A stretch of DNA of 64,000 nucleotides from Labilibaculum euxinicum. Lineage in GTDB: Bacteria > Bacteroidota > Bacteroidia > Bacteroidales > Marinifilaceae. The notes below the pieces were generated by a model. The model saw nothing but the letters and a program-made list of their open reading frames with translations, did no database searches and was not told where the DNA came from. The stretch covers positions 248,001 to 312,000 of the forward strand of contig NZ_WTCR01000007.1 of NCBI RefSeq assembly GCF_009795715.1, written 5' to 3'. The translations under genes were made by a program, and so were the position numbers. Of this stretch, positions 9,082-19,414 are shown piece by piece; position 1 is the stretch's first letter; each line of letters begins with the position of its first letter.

Positions 9082-11346
9082 TTAAAGCGCATTATTTTCT
9101 CCAGTGAATCTCACATGAATACTATCCGCAAATACACATCCTTTATAAAGAACCTGCAGCTTAACTTTAATCGCTTGATCTGCTAAATAATCTTTCGCCT
9201 TTAGAGTAAGCGACCTGTCTGAATTTATCTCTGCCCCATTAACTATCCACGTGTACTGATCGTAATCGAAACCAGCATCTAATGTGTAAGTTTCCTGAGA
9301 ACAAGTAATTGTATCAAGAATAATTCGTTTCGCTCCATGATAACGCGTATTCATACCATTGGCTTTTCCATCCTTGGCTTTACCTGATTTAGAATGTGCT
9401 CCTCTTTGAAGCTGGTATTTATTGTTCCAAAATTTTCCTAAATCAGATCCCAAATAAAAACCTGGTTGTGTAGGTTGGTTGTAGCTTATGTTTTGATCAG
9501 CCACGCTAAGCCGGTAGATATGATCACTCAGCAAAGTGTGAAAACGATAAGGAGTACTGTAATTGGTCATGTACAAGCGAAGTTCATTGTTATCTTTTGT
9601 TCGAACCAAAATTTCTTCACGCCAATCTCCCACCAAGTCAGCTTGCAGGCAAGGGTTCCCTTTCGTCCAGTTATTGGCGGTTAAATCTTCACTAAACGGG
9701 ATTGGTAAATTCATTACACCATCACCAGTCCATTTTGTGATACCAACAAATTCGCGACCAGTAACACTCGATCCATCCAACAATTCGCGGTTTAAATCAC
9801 CATCCCACCAAATGCCCATATTTATTGACGGAGTGTTTGCGGTAATAAATTTTCCATTGGCTGTATAAACACCTCCTGAATGAGTTGTCCATAATTCACA
9901 GCCTTTAAATCGTGGATCGATATCAGCCGCCATAGCTCTTCCAACATCTTCGAAAGAAGGGATCCCCCAAATATACTCTCCCGTACAGGCATCACGTAAT
10001 TCCGATCCGGCCTTAGTCGGAACATGTTCATGACAATCCCAAATTTCAAGTCCTGGTCGTTCAATATCAATATCCGTTAAATGCAAGGCGTCGCCATGCC
10101 CCAGCTGTGTATTGTAACCACCTGTTCCATCTGCATTAATCAAACAAGCACCATAGGTAATCTCATCTTTACCGTCTCCATTTACATCACCAATACTTAA
10201 TTGATGATTCCCTTGTCCTTCGAAACTTTTGTATTCGCCCTGATTATCGGTTGTGCTAAAATGCCAGCGTTGCGTTAATTTCCCATCTCTGTAATCCCAG
10301 GCTTCCAGTACTGTTTTTTCGTAATAGCCTCTGCATATTAGAATACTCGGACGCATTCCGTCAAAATACCCCACTCCTCCTAAAAAACGATCTACCCGAT
10401 TACCGGTAATATCACCAAAATCATTTGGAGCTCCTCTCGAAATGTAATTTGCTCTTGCCAATTCTTTGCCAGTTACCCCTTCTATTACAGAAAAAAATTC
10501 GGGTCCGGTAATTATTTTACCATAAGTTCGAGACGAAGGATCTCTATCTACATAATCACTTACTCCATCATTATTTACGTCACCAATTACCTCACCATCT
10601 CCAAATTGAGTTCCTTCAGCTGTTTTAACGGCAATCTCCGCTTTTCCATCCCCATCAAAATCGTATGCCATCATTTGAGTATAATGAGCACCTTGCCGGA
10701 TATTAATTCCCAAATTAACGCGCCACAAAAATGTTCCGTCAAGTTTGTAAGCTTCGAGCAACGGACCACCGTTACACACACCGTTGTGCGAATTATCATG
10801 ACCGCTATTTTCACGTTTTAGTACAATGTCCAATTCTCCGTCTCCATCCAAATCGGCCGCAGTTGCATCATTGGGACTGTATTGCCATAAACTGTCGCCG
10901 GGAAATGCTTGTATTGGAATTGATAAGTATGGATGATCGGCCATTTGCGACGTGAGTACATAAGAAGCCAGCACATGATGTGTTTTAGCATCTTTTAAAA
11001 CATAGGTTGTTGATGCTTTTGTATTTACAAAGCTATCTTTAACAAAGGTACTTGCAGCTATTGGAGTTTTATTAAGCTTACGCTCTTTTTCGTTATTATT
11101 GATGCGATAAAGGTCAAACTGTGTTTCGGCTTTATCTTTTGGAAGAAATCTCCAGCTTACCGCTACAACTCCATTTCCCTGATGAATGGCAACTAATCCT
11201 CTCCCCAAATTTTCCTTTTGAATGGATGGTGCATAATTTGGTCCTTTTACTATTTGGGAAGGTGTTTTTGTGCAACAGGATTGCAGCACACCACAAAGAA
11301 TTAGAATAAGAATTTTATCTGCAAACGAACCTAATGAATTAAACAT
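9082..11346 (-). CDS. Rhamnogalacturonan endolyase, PL11 family
   Basis: A 754-aa lipoprotein-like protein (LCGVLQSCCTK lipobox). The start of the mature part (GRGLVAIHQGNGVVAVSWRFL, with a fibronectin-like segment after it) and the repeated acidic calcium loops of the propeller (DLDGDGELDIVLKR, DFDGDGKAEIAVKTA, DVNGDGKDEITYG) are characteristic of polysaccharide lyase family 11 (the YesW/YesX type). These enzymes cut the rhamnogalacturonan-I backbone by beta-elimination and leave an unsaturated galacturonate at the new end. Residues after about 650 form an extra tail. Products would feed the GH105 enzymes of this locus. Same strand as the GH28 upstream with a 72-bp gap, so probably cotranscribed. 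Confidence 0.92.
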   Translation of the reverse strand: MFNSLGSFADKILILILCGVLQSCCTKTPSQIVKGPNYAPSIQKENLGRGLVAIHQGNGVVAVSWRFLPKDKAETQFDLYRINNNEKERKLNKTPIAASTFVKDSFVNTKASTTYVLKDAKTHHVLASYVLTSQMADHPYLSIPIQAFPGDSLWQYSPNDATAADLDGDGELDIVLKRENSGHDNSHNGVCNGGPLLEAYKLDGTFLWRVNLGINIRQGAHYTQMMAYDFDGDGKAEIAVKTAEGTQFGDGEVIGDVNNDGVSDYVDRDPSSRTYGKIITGPEFFSVIEGVTGKELARANYISRGAPNDFGDITGNRVDRFLGGVGYFDGMRPSILICRGYYEKTVLEAWDYRDGKLTQRWHFSTTDNQGEYKSFEGQGNHQLSIGDVNGDGKDEITYGACLINADGTGGYNTQLGHGDALHLTDIDIERPGLEIWDCHEHVPTKAGSELRDACTGEYIWGIPSFEDVGRAMAADIDPRFKGCELWTTHSGGVYTANGKFITANTPSINMGIWWDGDLNRELLDGSSVTGREFVGITKWTGDGVMNLPIPFSEDLTANNWTKGNPCLQADLVGDWREEILVRTKDNNELRLYMTNYSTPYRFHTLLSDHIYRLSVADQNISYNQPTQPGFYLGSDLGKFWNNKYQLQRGAHSKSGKAKDGKANGMNTRYHGAKRIILDTITCSQETYTLDAGFDYDQYTWIVNGAEINSDRSLTLKAKDYLADQAIKVKLQVLYKGCVFADSIHVRFTGENNAL

Positions 11347-11418
11347 GTTGTATAAAATTATATTGCAACAGCTTACTAAAGGGCTGCAATGGTGTTTACG
11401 ATTGTTGAAATATCCTTT

Positions 11419-12852
11419 TTAGTGAGCTTCGAATGGATTTTCTACCAATTTGCCATCTACTCTTACGCGGTCAGCATCGCAATTTTCTACATCATCCAAC
11501 ACAAATAAGGGACGTGCATCCTTTTGCTCAAAATAAAATCTGATATTCTCGAAAAATATATTTTCAGCATGCCTCACATAAAAACCTGAGGCTGGAATTG
11601 TTCCAAACATCCAAGGTTCAGGATATGTTTTCTCACTTTCGGGAGGTACAATTTTCCCATCTTCTGCAGTATATCCTCCTTTAAAATGAATGTTGATATT
11701 AGAGAATGAGATTTCTTCAACCTTGTGACCAGGCACACCACTTATGATATTTGAAAATTGCGAATCAGCATTGTAAACATTCACATTACTGATTTGAACT
11801 CTTCGCAGCTTTCCAACGGGAGTACCTTTCGGACTGCGCTGACGTGCTCCCAAGCGAATGAAAAATGGAGAATTGCCCACATTTCTCATCGTAATATTCG
11901 AAACCACTACATCTTCGAGCCAACCTCCGTCAACAGCTTCAATGGCCAAACCTCTGCTTCGTTCGAAAATACAATTGGTAATAGCAATATTTTTAAAGCC
12001 TCCACTTGACTCGGTTCCTAATTTAATACGTCCGGTATTTGAACCGTGATCAGGAGCTACAGCCTCGTCGGTTTCCCACTTCGCCGTCAATACAGATCCT
12101 TTATCGTAACCAGAAACAAAACAACCATTGACAGTAACGTTCTCGGTATCTTTAAAATATCCCAAAGCATAACTCGATTTTAAAACAATGGCGTCGTCCC
12201 ATGGGCAATTTACACTGCAATCGGAAATACGTACGTTTTTACAGCAATCAATATCAAAACCATCGCGGTTCGTATCTACTTTAAGATTGAGTACGTGCAA
12301 ATTATCTACTCCTGTTGCTAAAATGGCAAAATGACCGCAGTTTAGCATCGCTACATCCTTAACGGTAATGTTATGACACTCCTTAAACGACAATGCTTTA
12401 TTTCCAACTCCGTGGAGCCGGCTTTCTTCTCTGGTTAATCCCTCACCATATATTAATCCATTACCACAAATGGTTATGTCGTGCTCATTAACAGCCCAAA
12501 ATAAGGAATTTTTCCAGTGGCTATGTCCAAAGTCCTGATATGGATTATCAGGATTAGGCTCAGCAATATCATAACCTTCCTTTTCGGAAGGGAAAGCCGC
12601 TAAAACAGTAGCACCGGATTCAATTTGAATAGTAATATTACTTTTTAAACGAATGGAATAACAAGCATATGTTCCGGCAGGAATATAAATAGTTCCTCCT
12701 CCATTTTGAACCGCCTCTTCAATAGCACTGTTAATCGCAGGAGAATCAACGGTTACACCATCTCCCTTAGCTCCAAAATCTTTAATATTATAAGTTTCGG
12801 CCTTTAAAGAGATACCGTATAGTAATGCTATAAGCAGGAATAATTGTCGCAT
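11419..12852 (-). CDS. Glycoside hydrolase family 28 (polygalacturonase/rhamnogalacturonan hydrolase type)
   Basis: A 477-aa secreted protein with a signal peptide (MRQLFLLIALLYGISLKAE). The N-terminal pectate-lyase-fold start (YNIKDFGAKGDGVTVDSPAI), followed by GGGTIYIPAGTY and the GH28 catalytic segments TNRDGFDIDCC and CPWDDAIVLKS, gives a right-handed beta-helix hydrolase. In place of the classic GHG..IGS block it reads TGRIKLGTESSGG, a variant I associate with Bacteroidota RG-active GH28 enzymes. It hydrolyses alpha-galacturonosyl bonds in pectic backbones; exo/endo mode is not decidable. It sits between PL11 and a small secreted protein in a same-strand cluster. Confidence 0.9.
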   Translation of the reverse strand: MRQLFLLIALLYGISLKAETYNIKDFGAKGDGVTVDSPAINSAIEEAVQNGGGTIYIPAGTYACYSIRLKSNITIQIESGATVLAAFPSEKEGYDIAEPNPDNPYQDFGHSHWKNSLFWAVNEHDITICGNGLIYGEGLTREESRLHGVGNKALSFKECHNITVKDVAMLNCGHFAILATGVDNLHVLNLKVDTNRDGFDIDCCKNVRISDCSVNCPWDDAIVLKSSYALGYFKDTENVTVNGCFVSGYDKGSVLTAKWETDEAVAPDHGSNTGRIKLGTESSGGFKNIAITNCIFERSRGLAIEAVDGGWLEDVVVSNITMRNVGNSPFFIRLGARQRSPKGTPVGKLRRVQISNVNVYNADSQFSNIISGVPGHKVEEISFSNINIHFKGGYTAEDGKIVPPESEKTYPEPWMFGTIPASGFYVRHAENIFFENIRFYFEQKDARPLFVLDDVENCDADRVRVDGKLVENPFEAH

Positions 12853-12865
12853 ATATTTTTTGTTT

Positions 12866-13609
12866 TTAATCTGGTGTCGATTTCATCCATTCTGTTTCTT
12901 TATTTACCCTGTAACTTCCTTCTTCAAAAAGCTTTGGAAGCATAAAATAATTGTAGTCGTCCATAGGATTCAGAAAATAGAAACAAAAATAGTAATTCTG
13001 TTTATCCACCATTTTAAAATCAGAAGTCAACACTTGCGCCACTGTTTTCTTTCCGGATTTAAGCAATTGAATTGGATTTGTTTGTTGATTCGCATCGGCC
13101 AATTTCAATGTGCCTTCAGGAGGTGTTAATCCCTCCAAAATTCTCAGCTTACGGCTGTTTCCATAATAAAGAGTAAATGAATTTCCTTCAATGCTAAAAA
13201 CATTTTGGTAACAATCCTTTGGTAAAATAAGAGGCTTCCACATTTCAATATCCACCTTGCTATTTGAAGCTCCTCCATATGTCCATATCAGCTGCAAATC
13301 TTTAGGAAGATTTTCACCTGTTAACTTCATTACAGCACCTTTGCTATCCTCCAAAGTCCGAATCAAAAATTCAATAGCGCCCTTCGCCAATATCTCGTCC
13401 TTCAAAATGTATTTTTTTTCCTTTTCGGATGATTTCAGCTTTATGCTTTTAAACTCCGAAAACCACTTGCTTGTACCTTGAGTGGCAACTCCAATTCGTA
13501 ACGTTCCTGCTAATTCTGGTGTAACTAGAGACCAATCCGGATTTTGAGCTTTAACAAAACCCAAATATAAAAAAGCCAGTAAAAAGGCGAATGTTTTTTT
13601 CGACATCAT
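12866..13609 (-). CDS. Small secreted PUL protein, possibly a truncated DUF4450-like unit
   Basis: I chose the start at 13609 (MMSKKTFAFLLAFLYLGFVKAQ), which gives a clean signal peptide and lies 7 bp after the upstream stop. An earlier start at 13648 would overlap that gene and bury the signal. The mature 220 residues include a segment (LQLIWTYGGAS...LPKDCYQNVFSIEGNSFTLYYG, with gaps) that reminds me of the beta-sandwich part of DUF4450 proteins, which are normally much longer. That similarity is weak and unverified. The position, inside a run of pectin enzymes, suggests glycan binding or an accessory role. No catalytic residues are apparent. Confidence 0.75.
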   Translation of the reverse strand: MMSKKTFAFLLAFLYLGFVKAQNPDWSLVTPELAGTLRIGVATQGTSKWFSEFKSIKLKSSEKEKKYILKDEILAKGAIEFLIRTLEDSKGAVMKLTGENLPKDLQLIWTYGGASNSKVDIEMWKPLILPKDCYQNVFSIEGNSFTLYYGNSRKLRILEGLTPPEGTLKLADANQQTNPIQLLKSGKKTVAQVLTSDFKMVDKQNYYFCFYFLNPMDDYNYFMLPKLFEEGSYRVNKETEWMKSTPD

Positions 13610-13616
13610 AAATTGT

Positions 13617-14828
13617 TTAGTTTCCGTCTGGTTTTTGAATTTCAGCAAAAGGTGTTGGATACCATTTAAAATTCTTGAAATCGTCAGGCACCGCGGGATT
13701 AAAATCCTTTACATCATCTCTTAAATACTGTACCAAAGGCAAATGAATTTGTTTCATACCATAAACAACACATTTTGCAATTTGATTGGCACCAAAAGGA
13801 TTAAAGTGAGTATTGTCTTTCAAAGGCGTCTCCTGATTTGGAAACGTATTAGCTGGATAGTGAACAAATGCATTCACTGAATTTTCTACACCCATGGCTT
13901 CATAAAGAGTACGAGTATAAGAGTGCAAATCAATCAAAGAAATATTTTCTTCGGTGGCCAGTTTTCTCATCGCATCCGGATAATCCCCATGAGTGTCAGC
14001 AATTTTCCCTTCCCCGTTAAAACTTCTGCGTTGAGTTGGGGTTACAAAAACAGGATTTGCTCCTTTTTCCCGAGCTGCAACAATAAAATCCTTTAATCGA
14101 TCCGTAAAATTCAAATATGCTCCTTTCCCCTCTCCTCTTTCCTTCTGATCATTATGTCCAAATTCAACAAATATGTAATCACCAGGCTTAACCTGCGTTA
14201 ATAATTTCTCTAATCTTCGTCTGGCAATAAAACCACTTGCAGTTTCTCCGGATTCGGCATAGTTAGCAAAACAAACATCATCACTAAAAAAAGAAGGGAT
14301 GATCTGCCCCCAGGAACACCACGGCTCGTTTTCCTGATCAACAACAGTTGAATCTCCACATAAAAAAACAGTAATAGCAGAATCTGAAGGTGTTATTTCG
14401 ATAGAAACCACCTGAGGAGACTCGCCGTTAAATTCAAAAGTCAGATTGCTATCCCAATTTAATTTGGTCTTTTCTCTTTTTTTGATTTTAACATTTCTTC
14501 CCGCTGTTATAATCGTATCTCTTTTATTGATATAGAAATAAACATCTTTGATTTCTCCTTTTTCTGTGGATATTCCGTCAAAAAACAGTCTTCTGGATTC
14601 ACCTCTGATCACGGTATGTCCCGCACTATTGTCAGATCCGACTCTCACATGTACTTTGTAATTTCCATCCGGCACATCTTTGAAAGTAACAAAACCGTTA
14701 TCTGCTTTACTTAAAGGATCCATAATCTTAAACTGGCTGTCTTTTTTACTACACGACTGAAATACCATGATTAAAACTACCACGATCATACATGCGGAGA
14801 GCTTCCTATTTACATTTCTAAAACTCAT
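13617..14828 (-). CDS. CE12-type rhamnogalacturonan acetylesterase lipoprotein with N-terminal sandwich domain
   Basis: A 403-aa lipoprotein (VVLIMVFQSCSKK lipobox). Residues about 35-145 form a beta-sandwich of the kind that precedes the catalytic domain in many CE12 enzymes (FKDVPDGNYKVHVRVGS). From about 150 the SGNH hydrolase begins: CGDSTVV block I with the nucleophile Ser, the NYAESGETAS glycine block, VEFGHNDQKE with the block-III Asn, and KDNTHFNPFG with the catalytic Asp/His pair. CE12 enzymes remove O-acetyl groups from rhamnogalacturonan. Gene ends 7 bp before the next start, so cotranscription is likely. Confidence 0.88.
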   Translation of the reverse strand: MSFRNVNRKLSACMIVVVLIMVFQSCSKKDSQFKIMDPLSKADNGFVTFKDVPDGNYKVHVRVGSDNSAGHTVIRGESRRLFFDGISTEKGEIKDVYFYINKRDTIITAGRNVKIKKREKTKLNWDSNLTFEFNGESPQVVSIEITPSDSAITVFLCGDSTVVDQENEPWCSWGQIIPSFFSDDVCFANYAESGETASGFIARRRLEKLLTQVKPGDYIFVEFGHNDQKERGEGKGAYLNFTDRLKDFIVAAREKGANPVFVTPTQRRSFNGEGKIADTHGDYPDAMRKLATEENISLIDLHSYTRTLYEAMGVENSVNAFVHYPANTFPNQETPLKDNTHFNPFGANQIAKCVVYGMKQIHLPLVQYLRDDVKDFNPAVPDDFKNFKWYPTPFAEIQKPDGN

Positions 14829-14840
14829 CTTAAAAAAGGA

Positions 14841-15995
14841 TTATTTGAAATCTTGTAATTTATATACTTCTACCCCAGCTAACAGCAAACAACCAATACC
14901 ATAATCTTCAAAATCAGGCATGCTATCATATTTTACCGGCTGTCCGTCTTTAGGTTCTTTTCCTGTTCCCTGCACATAACCCAAAAATCCATTTTCATGA
15001 ATGGCATCCTTCACAATCGCATTCCAGGCTTTTGCAACAACAGGCATGTATTTTTCCTTTGATAAGAATCCGTTATTGATTCCCCATGCCATACCATATA
15101 CAAATAAAGAAGTACCTGTCACCTCTTTTCCGCCATAATTTTCAGCATCATGTAAACTCACATTCCAAAATCCATCTTCTCTCTGACATTTTACCAATGC
15201 CTTTGTCATGGACATAAAATCATTCACATAATCCTTATAATGCTTTTCGTCTTTCGGTATTTCGCTTAATACTCTTACCAAAGCAGCATATACCCATCCG
15301 TTGCCTCTTGACCAATAACAATCTTCTCCGTTTGGTTCTTTATAAGGAGGAACAAAATCGGCATCGCGCCACCATAAACCATCTTCTTTGTTATAAAGAC
15401 CTCCTCCAATATCATTTCTGCTGCAGGCATACATATCCCACATTTTATCAAAATACTTTGCATCATTCATTGTCGCACCATATTTCGCAAAAACCGGCAT
15501 CCCCATTTGAATGGCATCTATCCATGTCCAATCATCCTTTTGCGGCGTATTCACCAACATATCTAAATTGGCTTTTACCTTTCTTATGTATTTTGGATCT
15601 TTAGATAGTCTAAATAAATCAATATAGGTTTGACCAGCACAATAATTATCCGCATTTCTGGTAGTTGTACCACTTCTAAACCCCCATTTATGAAAATCAG
15701 ACCATTGATAAGCATAATCGTATAACTTTTCTTCGGGTAATATTGAATACAAGGCCATTAATCCTTCATAATACACACCTCTTGTCCAAATATTGCTTGG
15801 CCTTTCACGCCCCACATTTGATGGTGCTTTATAATCACTGTATTTTTCCATGAAATAATTATTCACTTTAATTATTTCTTTCAAAGTTTGTTCATGATCA
15901 ATCAATTTTTGTCCACAAGCCGGAGAAAAATTCATCGATGACGTAACAATTAGTAGTATAAACTGCAATAAATACATTCTGCTCAATAATCCCAT
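14841..15995 (-). CDS. GH105 unsaturated rhamnogalacturonyl hydrolase
   Basis: GH105 enzymes (YteR type) remove the unsaturated galacturonate left at the non-reducing end by rhamnogalacturonan lyases such as the PL11 in this cluster. The (alpha/alpha)6-barrel landmarks are visible: RPSNIWTRGVYYEGLMAL, the catalytic-Asp segment DDWTWIDAIQMGMPVF, CYWSRGNGWVYAALV, and the C-terminal GTSLFVYGMAWGIN. I start it at 15995 (MGLLSRMYLLQFILLIVTSS), which provides a signal peptide; an in-frame ATG at 16070 would add 25 residues before it. It heads the minus-strand block and is divergent from susC at 16260. Confidence 0.9.
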   Translation of the reverse strand: MGLLSRMYLLQFILLIVTSSMNFSPACGQKLIDHEQTLKEIIKVNNYFMEKYSDYKAPSNVGRERPSNIWTRGVYYEGLMALYSILPEEKLYDYAYQWSDFHKWGFRSGTTTRNADNYCAGQTYIDLFRLSKDPKYIRKVKANLDMLVNTPQKDDWTWIDAIQMGMPVFAKYGATMNDAKYFDKMWDMYACSRNDIGGGLYNKEDGLWWRDADFVPPYKEPNGEDCYWSRGNGWVYAALVRVLSEIPKDEKHYKDYVNDFMSMTKALVKCQREDGFWNVSLHDAENYGGKEVTGTSLFVYGMAWGINNGFLSKEKYMPVVAKAWNAIVKDAIHENGFLGYVQGTGKEPKDGQPVKYDSMPDFEDYGIGCLLLAGVEVYKLQDFK

Positions 15996-16145
15996 TTCAT
16001 ATAGTGTTTTAGAAATTTTTACCACCAAATGTATTACATACCACATCCGCAAAAAAGGAAAATTATACACAAACCTAGAATATCATCCACAACAACAAAG
16101 CATCAAAATAAATACATGTTTTAGTACTATTTTCCATTTTCTATC

Positions 16146-16157
16146 GTGTGCGCACAC
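16146..16157. promoter_or_regulatory. Perfect 12-bp palindrome in the GH105/SusC divergent promoter region
   Basis: GTGTGCGCACAC is a perfect palindrome and is GC-rich in an otherwise AT-rich gap. It lies about 105 bp upstream of susC and 150 bp upstream of the GH105 start. Its location suits an operator for one or both transcripts; the binding protein is unknown. Confidence 0.3.
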
Positions 16158-16259
16158 CTTATTTTTACAACCATTGAAAAAGCTGGTTGGTAACTCTAGT
16201 TTCAATCTATGTTTAATCTATTAAAAAGTTTTTATGAACCTAATTAAATCTAGTGTAGT

Positions 16260-19200
16260 ATGAATTTATTTAAATCAAAAAGAAAACAATTTAAAGTGTT
16301 TTTCATAACACTGCTTACAAGTTGTTTTTTTATGGCTGGAAACGTCAACGTTTGCGCACAAGGACAAACGATTTCCGTTACAGGTAGTGTTAAAGATCAA
16401 ACAGGTCTGTCCATAATCGGAGCCACTATCGTAGAAAAGGGATCTGTTACAAATGGTACTATAACCGATATTGATGGAAATTACCATATTAAAGTACCTG
16501 AAAATGCAACAATAACCGTAAGTTTTATTGGTTTTTCAACTCAGGAAGTACCCGTTACCGGAAAATCAGTAATTAATTTCACCTTAGCTGAAGAAACTAC
16601 AAATCTTGATGAATTAATTGTAGTTGGTTATGGCGTTCAAAAGAAGAGCGATGTGACTGGTGCTGTAACGAGGGTTAGCGCTGAAGACATTGTAGCAATG
16701 CCTGTTAAAGATGCTGTGCAAGCCATGCAGGGAAAAACTGCCGGGGTTGACATTACCTCAAATCAAAGACCAGGAGAGACTGGAAGTATTACAATTAGAG
16801 GTATCCGTTCTTTAAATGCCAGCCAGAGTCCATTATATGTAGTAGATGGAATGGTTGTTCAAAGTGGAGGAATAGACAATATTAATCCTAACGACATTGA
16901 AAGTATTGACATTCTAAAGGATGCTTCTGCTACAGCGGTTTATGGATCAAGAGGTGCAAACGGTGTAGTATTGGTAACTACTAAAAAAGGAAAAACAGGT
17001 GAAGTAAGTTTTAATTACTCCGGTTCAGTTACCATCGAAAAAATGTACGACGTAACTGAGATGATGGATGCTGCTGAATGGTTGGATTACGCCAGACTGG
17101 CAAAATACAATATGGGTAGTTATGCATCTGCTACACCTTCTTATACTGCTGATTTAGCTACCTGGGGGTCTGTTGGAGCTTCATTCGCAAATATTGAAAA
17201 AGGATGGGTAAATGGAGCTTGGGATGCCAGTAAAGTAGGTAATTACAATTGGGGTGATCATGGTAAACGAACTGCTGTTTCAACGGAGCACACCATTAGT
17301 GCATCAGGTGGTACAGAGAAGTTCAAGGGATATGGCTCATTCGGATATTTACGTCAGGAAGGAACGCAACCCGATCAACTGTATCAACGATATACTGCTA
17401 AAACAAATTTTGAAGTATCGCCTACAAACTGGTTCAAGTTCGGAACAACTATGAACCTTAGCTATGGAGAACAGGACTATGGTTACAGCTTTACAAAATC
17501 AAGTACTGGACCCGGGGATTACTACTCCGCTTTAAAATCTATGTTGCCTTGGACGGTTCCCTATGATGAAAATGGAGATTATATTAGAAACCCTGCAGCA
17601 GGAGATGTTAATATTATTAATCCGATTAAAGAGTTGGATTATAACACAAATAATCGTCAGTCATTGCGTGCAACCGGAAGTTTTTATTCTCAATTGGATT
17701 TTGGGAATATGTGGAAACCTTTAGATGGTTTGAGTTATCGTATCCAATTTGGCCCGGAATTTAAGTACTATCGTTTGGGTGTATTTAATGCCGCTGAAGG
17801 TATTAATGGAGATGGTAACAATGCGGCCAAATACAATACTAACAATACACGCGCCTATACATTAGACAATTTATTGTATTACAATAAAACATTTTCAAAC
17901 CTTCATAAAGTTGGTTTAACCGCAATGCAGTCTTTCTCAAAGTATCATTATGAAAATGGAGATATGAAAGCAACAGATGTTGCTTCAACTTCCGAATTAT
18001 GGTACAACCTTGCATCTGGCGGTGATGCATATAGTCTTGGCACCGGTTTATCAGAGAAACAAATGGAGTCATATATGCTTAGGGGAAATTACACTTACAA
18101 CGATAAATACATGTTGACTGCATCTATGCGTTGGGATGGTGCTTCTCAATTAGCTGCTGGAAACAAATGGGCAAGTTTCCCTTCTTTGGCGTTAGGTTGG
18201 CGTATTGATCAGGAAGATTTCATGAACAATGCTTCATGGATTGATGGATTGAAAGCCCGTTTCGGTTATGGTATAACAGGTAACGCTGCAATTAAGGCAT
18301 ATGATACAAAAGGTGGAGTAGCTTCTTTATACTATAATTGGGGTACTACATCATCTGAGTTAGGATATGTAGCATCTGATCCTTCAGTTAAATACCCACC
18401 TAAAATGGCAAACACCGATCTTAGTTGGGAAAAAACAGGCCAATATAATGTTGGTATAGACTATGTGCTTTTTAACGGACGCTTAAGTGGTAGTGTTGAT
18501 ACATATAAAACAAAAACCACCGACTTATTAATGATTATGTCGATTCCAAGTTTAACAGGTTATACTTCAACCTGGGCAAACATCGGTGAAACAAAAGGTT
18601 CGGGTATTGATTTGCAAATCAATACAGTTAACATAAAATCAAATGATTTTAGCTGGGAAACCAGTATCTCTTGGTCAAAAGATCAAAGCGAAATTTCAAA
18701 ATTGAATAATGGAAAGACTGAAGATCTTAATAATGCTTGGTTTATAGGTGAAGACATCGGTGTTTATTACGACTATGTATATGATGGCATCTGGAAAACT
18801 TCCGAAGCTGCTGAAGCTGCAGTATATGGACGTAAACCAGGTCAGATAAAAGTTAAAGACCTTAACAATGACGGTGCTATTGATGCTAATGAGGATAGAC
18901 AAATTGTTGGAAATAAACGTCCGGACTGGTCTGGAGGTATGACAAATACATTTAGATACAAGAATTTTGATTTATCATTCTTCATATACTCTCGTTGGGG
19001 GAATACTTTCAGAAGCGGAAAAGAAACACTGGATGGTCGCTTTACGATGCGTAAAATTGATTATTGGGTTGCTGGAGTTAATGAAGATGCAGAATACTAT
19101 TCTCCTGGTTCAAATGGAGAAGCTGCTGATACTTATGCCAGTTCTATGAATTATCAAGACGGATCTTTTGTAAAAATGCGTAACATCAGTTTAGGTTATA

Positions 19201-19397
19201 ACTTTACTCCTAAACAGTTAAAAAAACTTGGAATCAGCAAACTTAAAGTGTATGCTCAATGTATGAATCCATTTACAATCTATTCTAAATGTGATTATTT
19301 AGATACAGACCTTTCGGGTTATAATAACAACACAACATCTACTGGTTCATCAACCACTCTTAAAAGTTTCGTATTTGGTTTGAATCTTGGATTCTAA
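16260..19397 (+). CDS. SusC-family TonB-dependent outer-membrane oligosaccharide transporter
   Basis: A 1045-aa protein of the normal SusC length. After a signal peptide (to about residue 34, VNVCAQ) comes a CarboxypepD_reg domain (VTGSVKDQTGLSIIGATI...GTITDIDGNY), a TonB-box-like segment (NLDELIVVGYGVQKK), a plug domain (MQGKTAGVDITS, ITIRGIRSLNAS, YGSRGANGVVLVTTKKG) and a 22-strand barrel ending in an aromatic residue (VFGLNLGF). With the SusD 17 bp downstream it should form the import complex for the RG-I oligosaccharides of this locus. TonB-dependent energy supply is family knowledge. Confidence 0.97.
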   Translation: MNLFKSKRKQFKVFFITLLTSCFFMAGNVNVCAQGQTISVTGSVKDQTGLSIIGATIVEKGSVTNGTITDIDGNYHIKVPENATITVSFIGFSTQEVPVTGKSVINFTLAEETTNLDELIVVGYGVQKKSDVTGAVTRVSAEDIVAMPVKDAVQAMQGKTAGVDITSNQRPGETGSITIRGIRSLNASQSPLYVVDGMVVQSGGIDNINPNDIESIDILKDASATAVYGSRGANGVVLVTTKKGKTGEVSFNYSGSVTIEKMYDVTEMMDAAEWLDYARLAKYNMGSYASATPSYTADLATWGSVGASFANIEKGWVNGAWDASKVGNYNWGDHGKRTAVSTEHTISASGGTEKFKGYGSFGYLRQEGTQPDQLYQRYTAKTNFEVSPTNWFKFGTTMNLSYGEQDYGYSFTKSSTGPGDYYSALKSMLPWTVPYDENGDYIRNPAAGDVNIINPIKELDYNTNNRQSLRATGSFYSQLDFGNMWKPLDGLSYRIQFGPEFKYYRLGVFNAAEGINGDGNNAAKYNTNNTRAYTLDNLLYYNKTFSNLHKVGLTAMQSFSKYHYENGDMKATDVASTSELWYNLASGGDAYSLGTGLSEKQMESYMLRGNYTYNDKYMLTASMRWDGASQLAAGNKWASFPSLALGWRIDQEDFMNNASWIDGLKARFGYGITGNAAIKAYDTKGGVASLYYNWGTTSSELGYVASDPSVKYPPKMANTDLSWEKTGQYNVGIDYVLFNGRLSGSVDTYKTKTTDLLMIMSIPSLTGYTSTWANIGETKGSGIDLQINTVNIKSNDFSWETSISWSKDQSEISKLNNGKTEDLNNAWFIGEDIGVYYDYVYDGIWKTSEAAEAAVYGRKPGQIKVKDLNNDGAIDANEDRQIVGNKRPDWSGGMTNTFRYKNFDLSFFIYSRWGNTFRSGKETLDGRFTMRKIDYWVAGVNEDAEYYSPGSNGEAADTYASSMNYQDGSFVKMRNISLGYNFTPKQLKKLGISKLKVYAQCMNPFTIYSKCDYLDTDLSGYNNNTTSTGSSTTLKSFVFGLNLGF

Positions 19398-19414
19398 TTT
19401 TAAAAAAGTTAATT

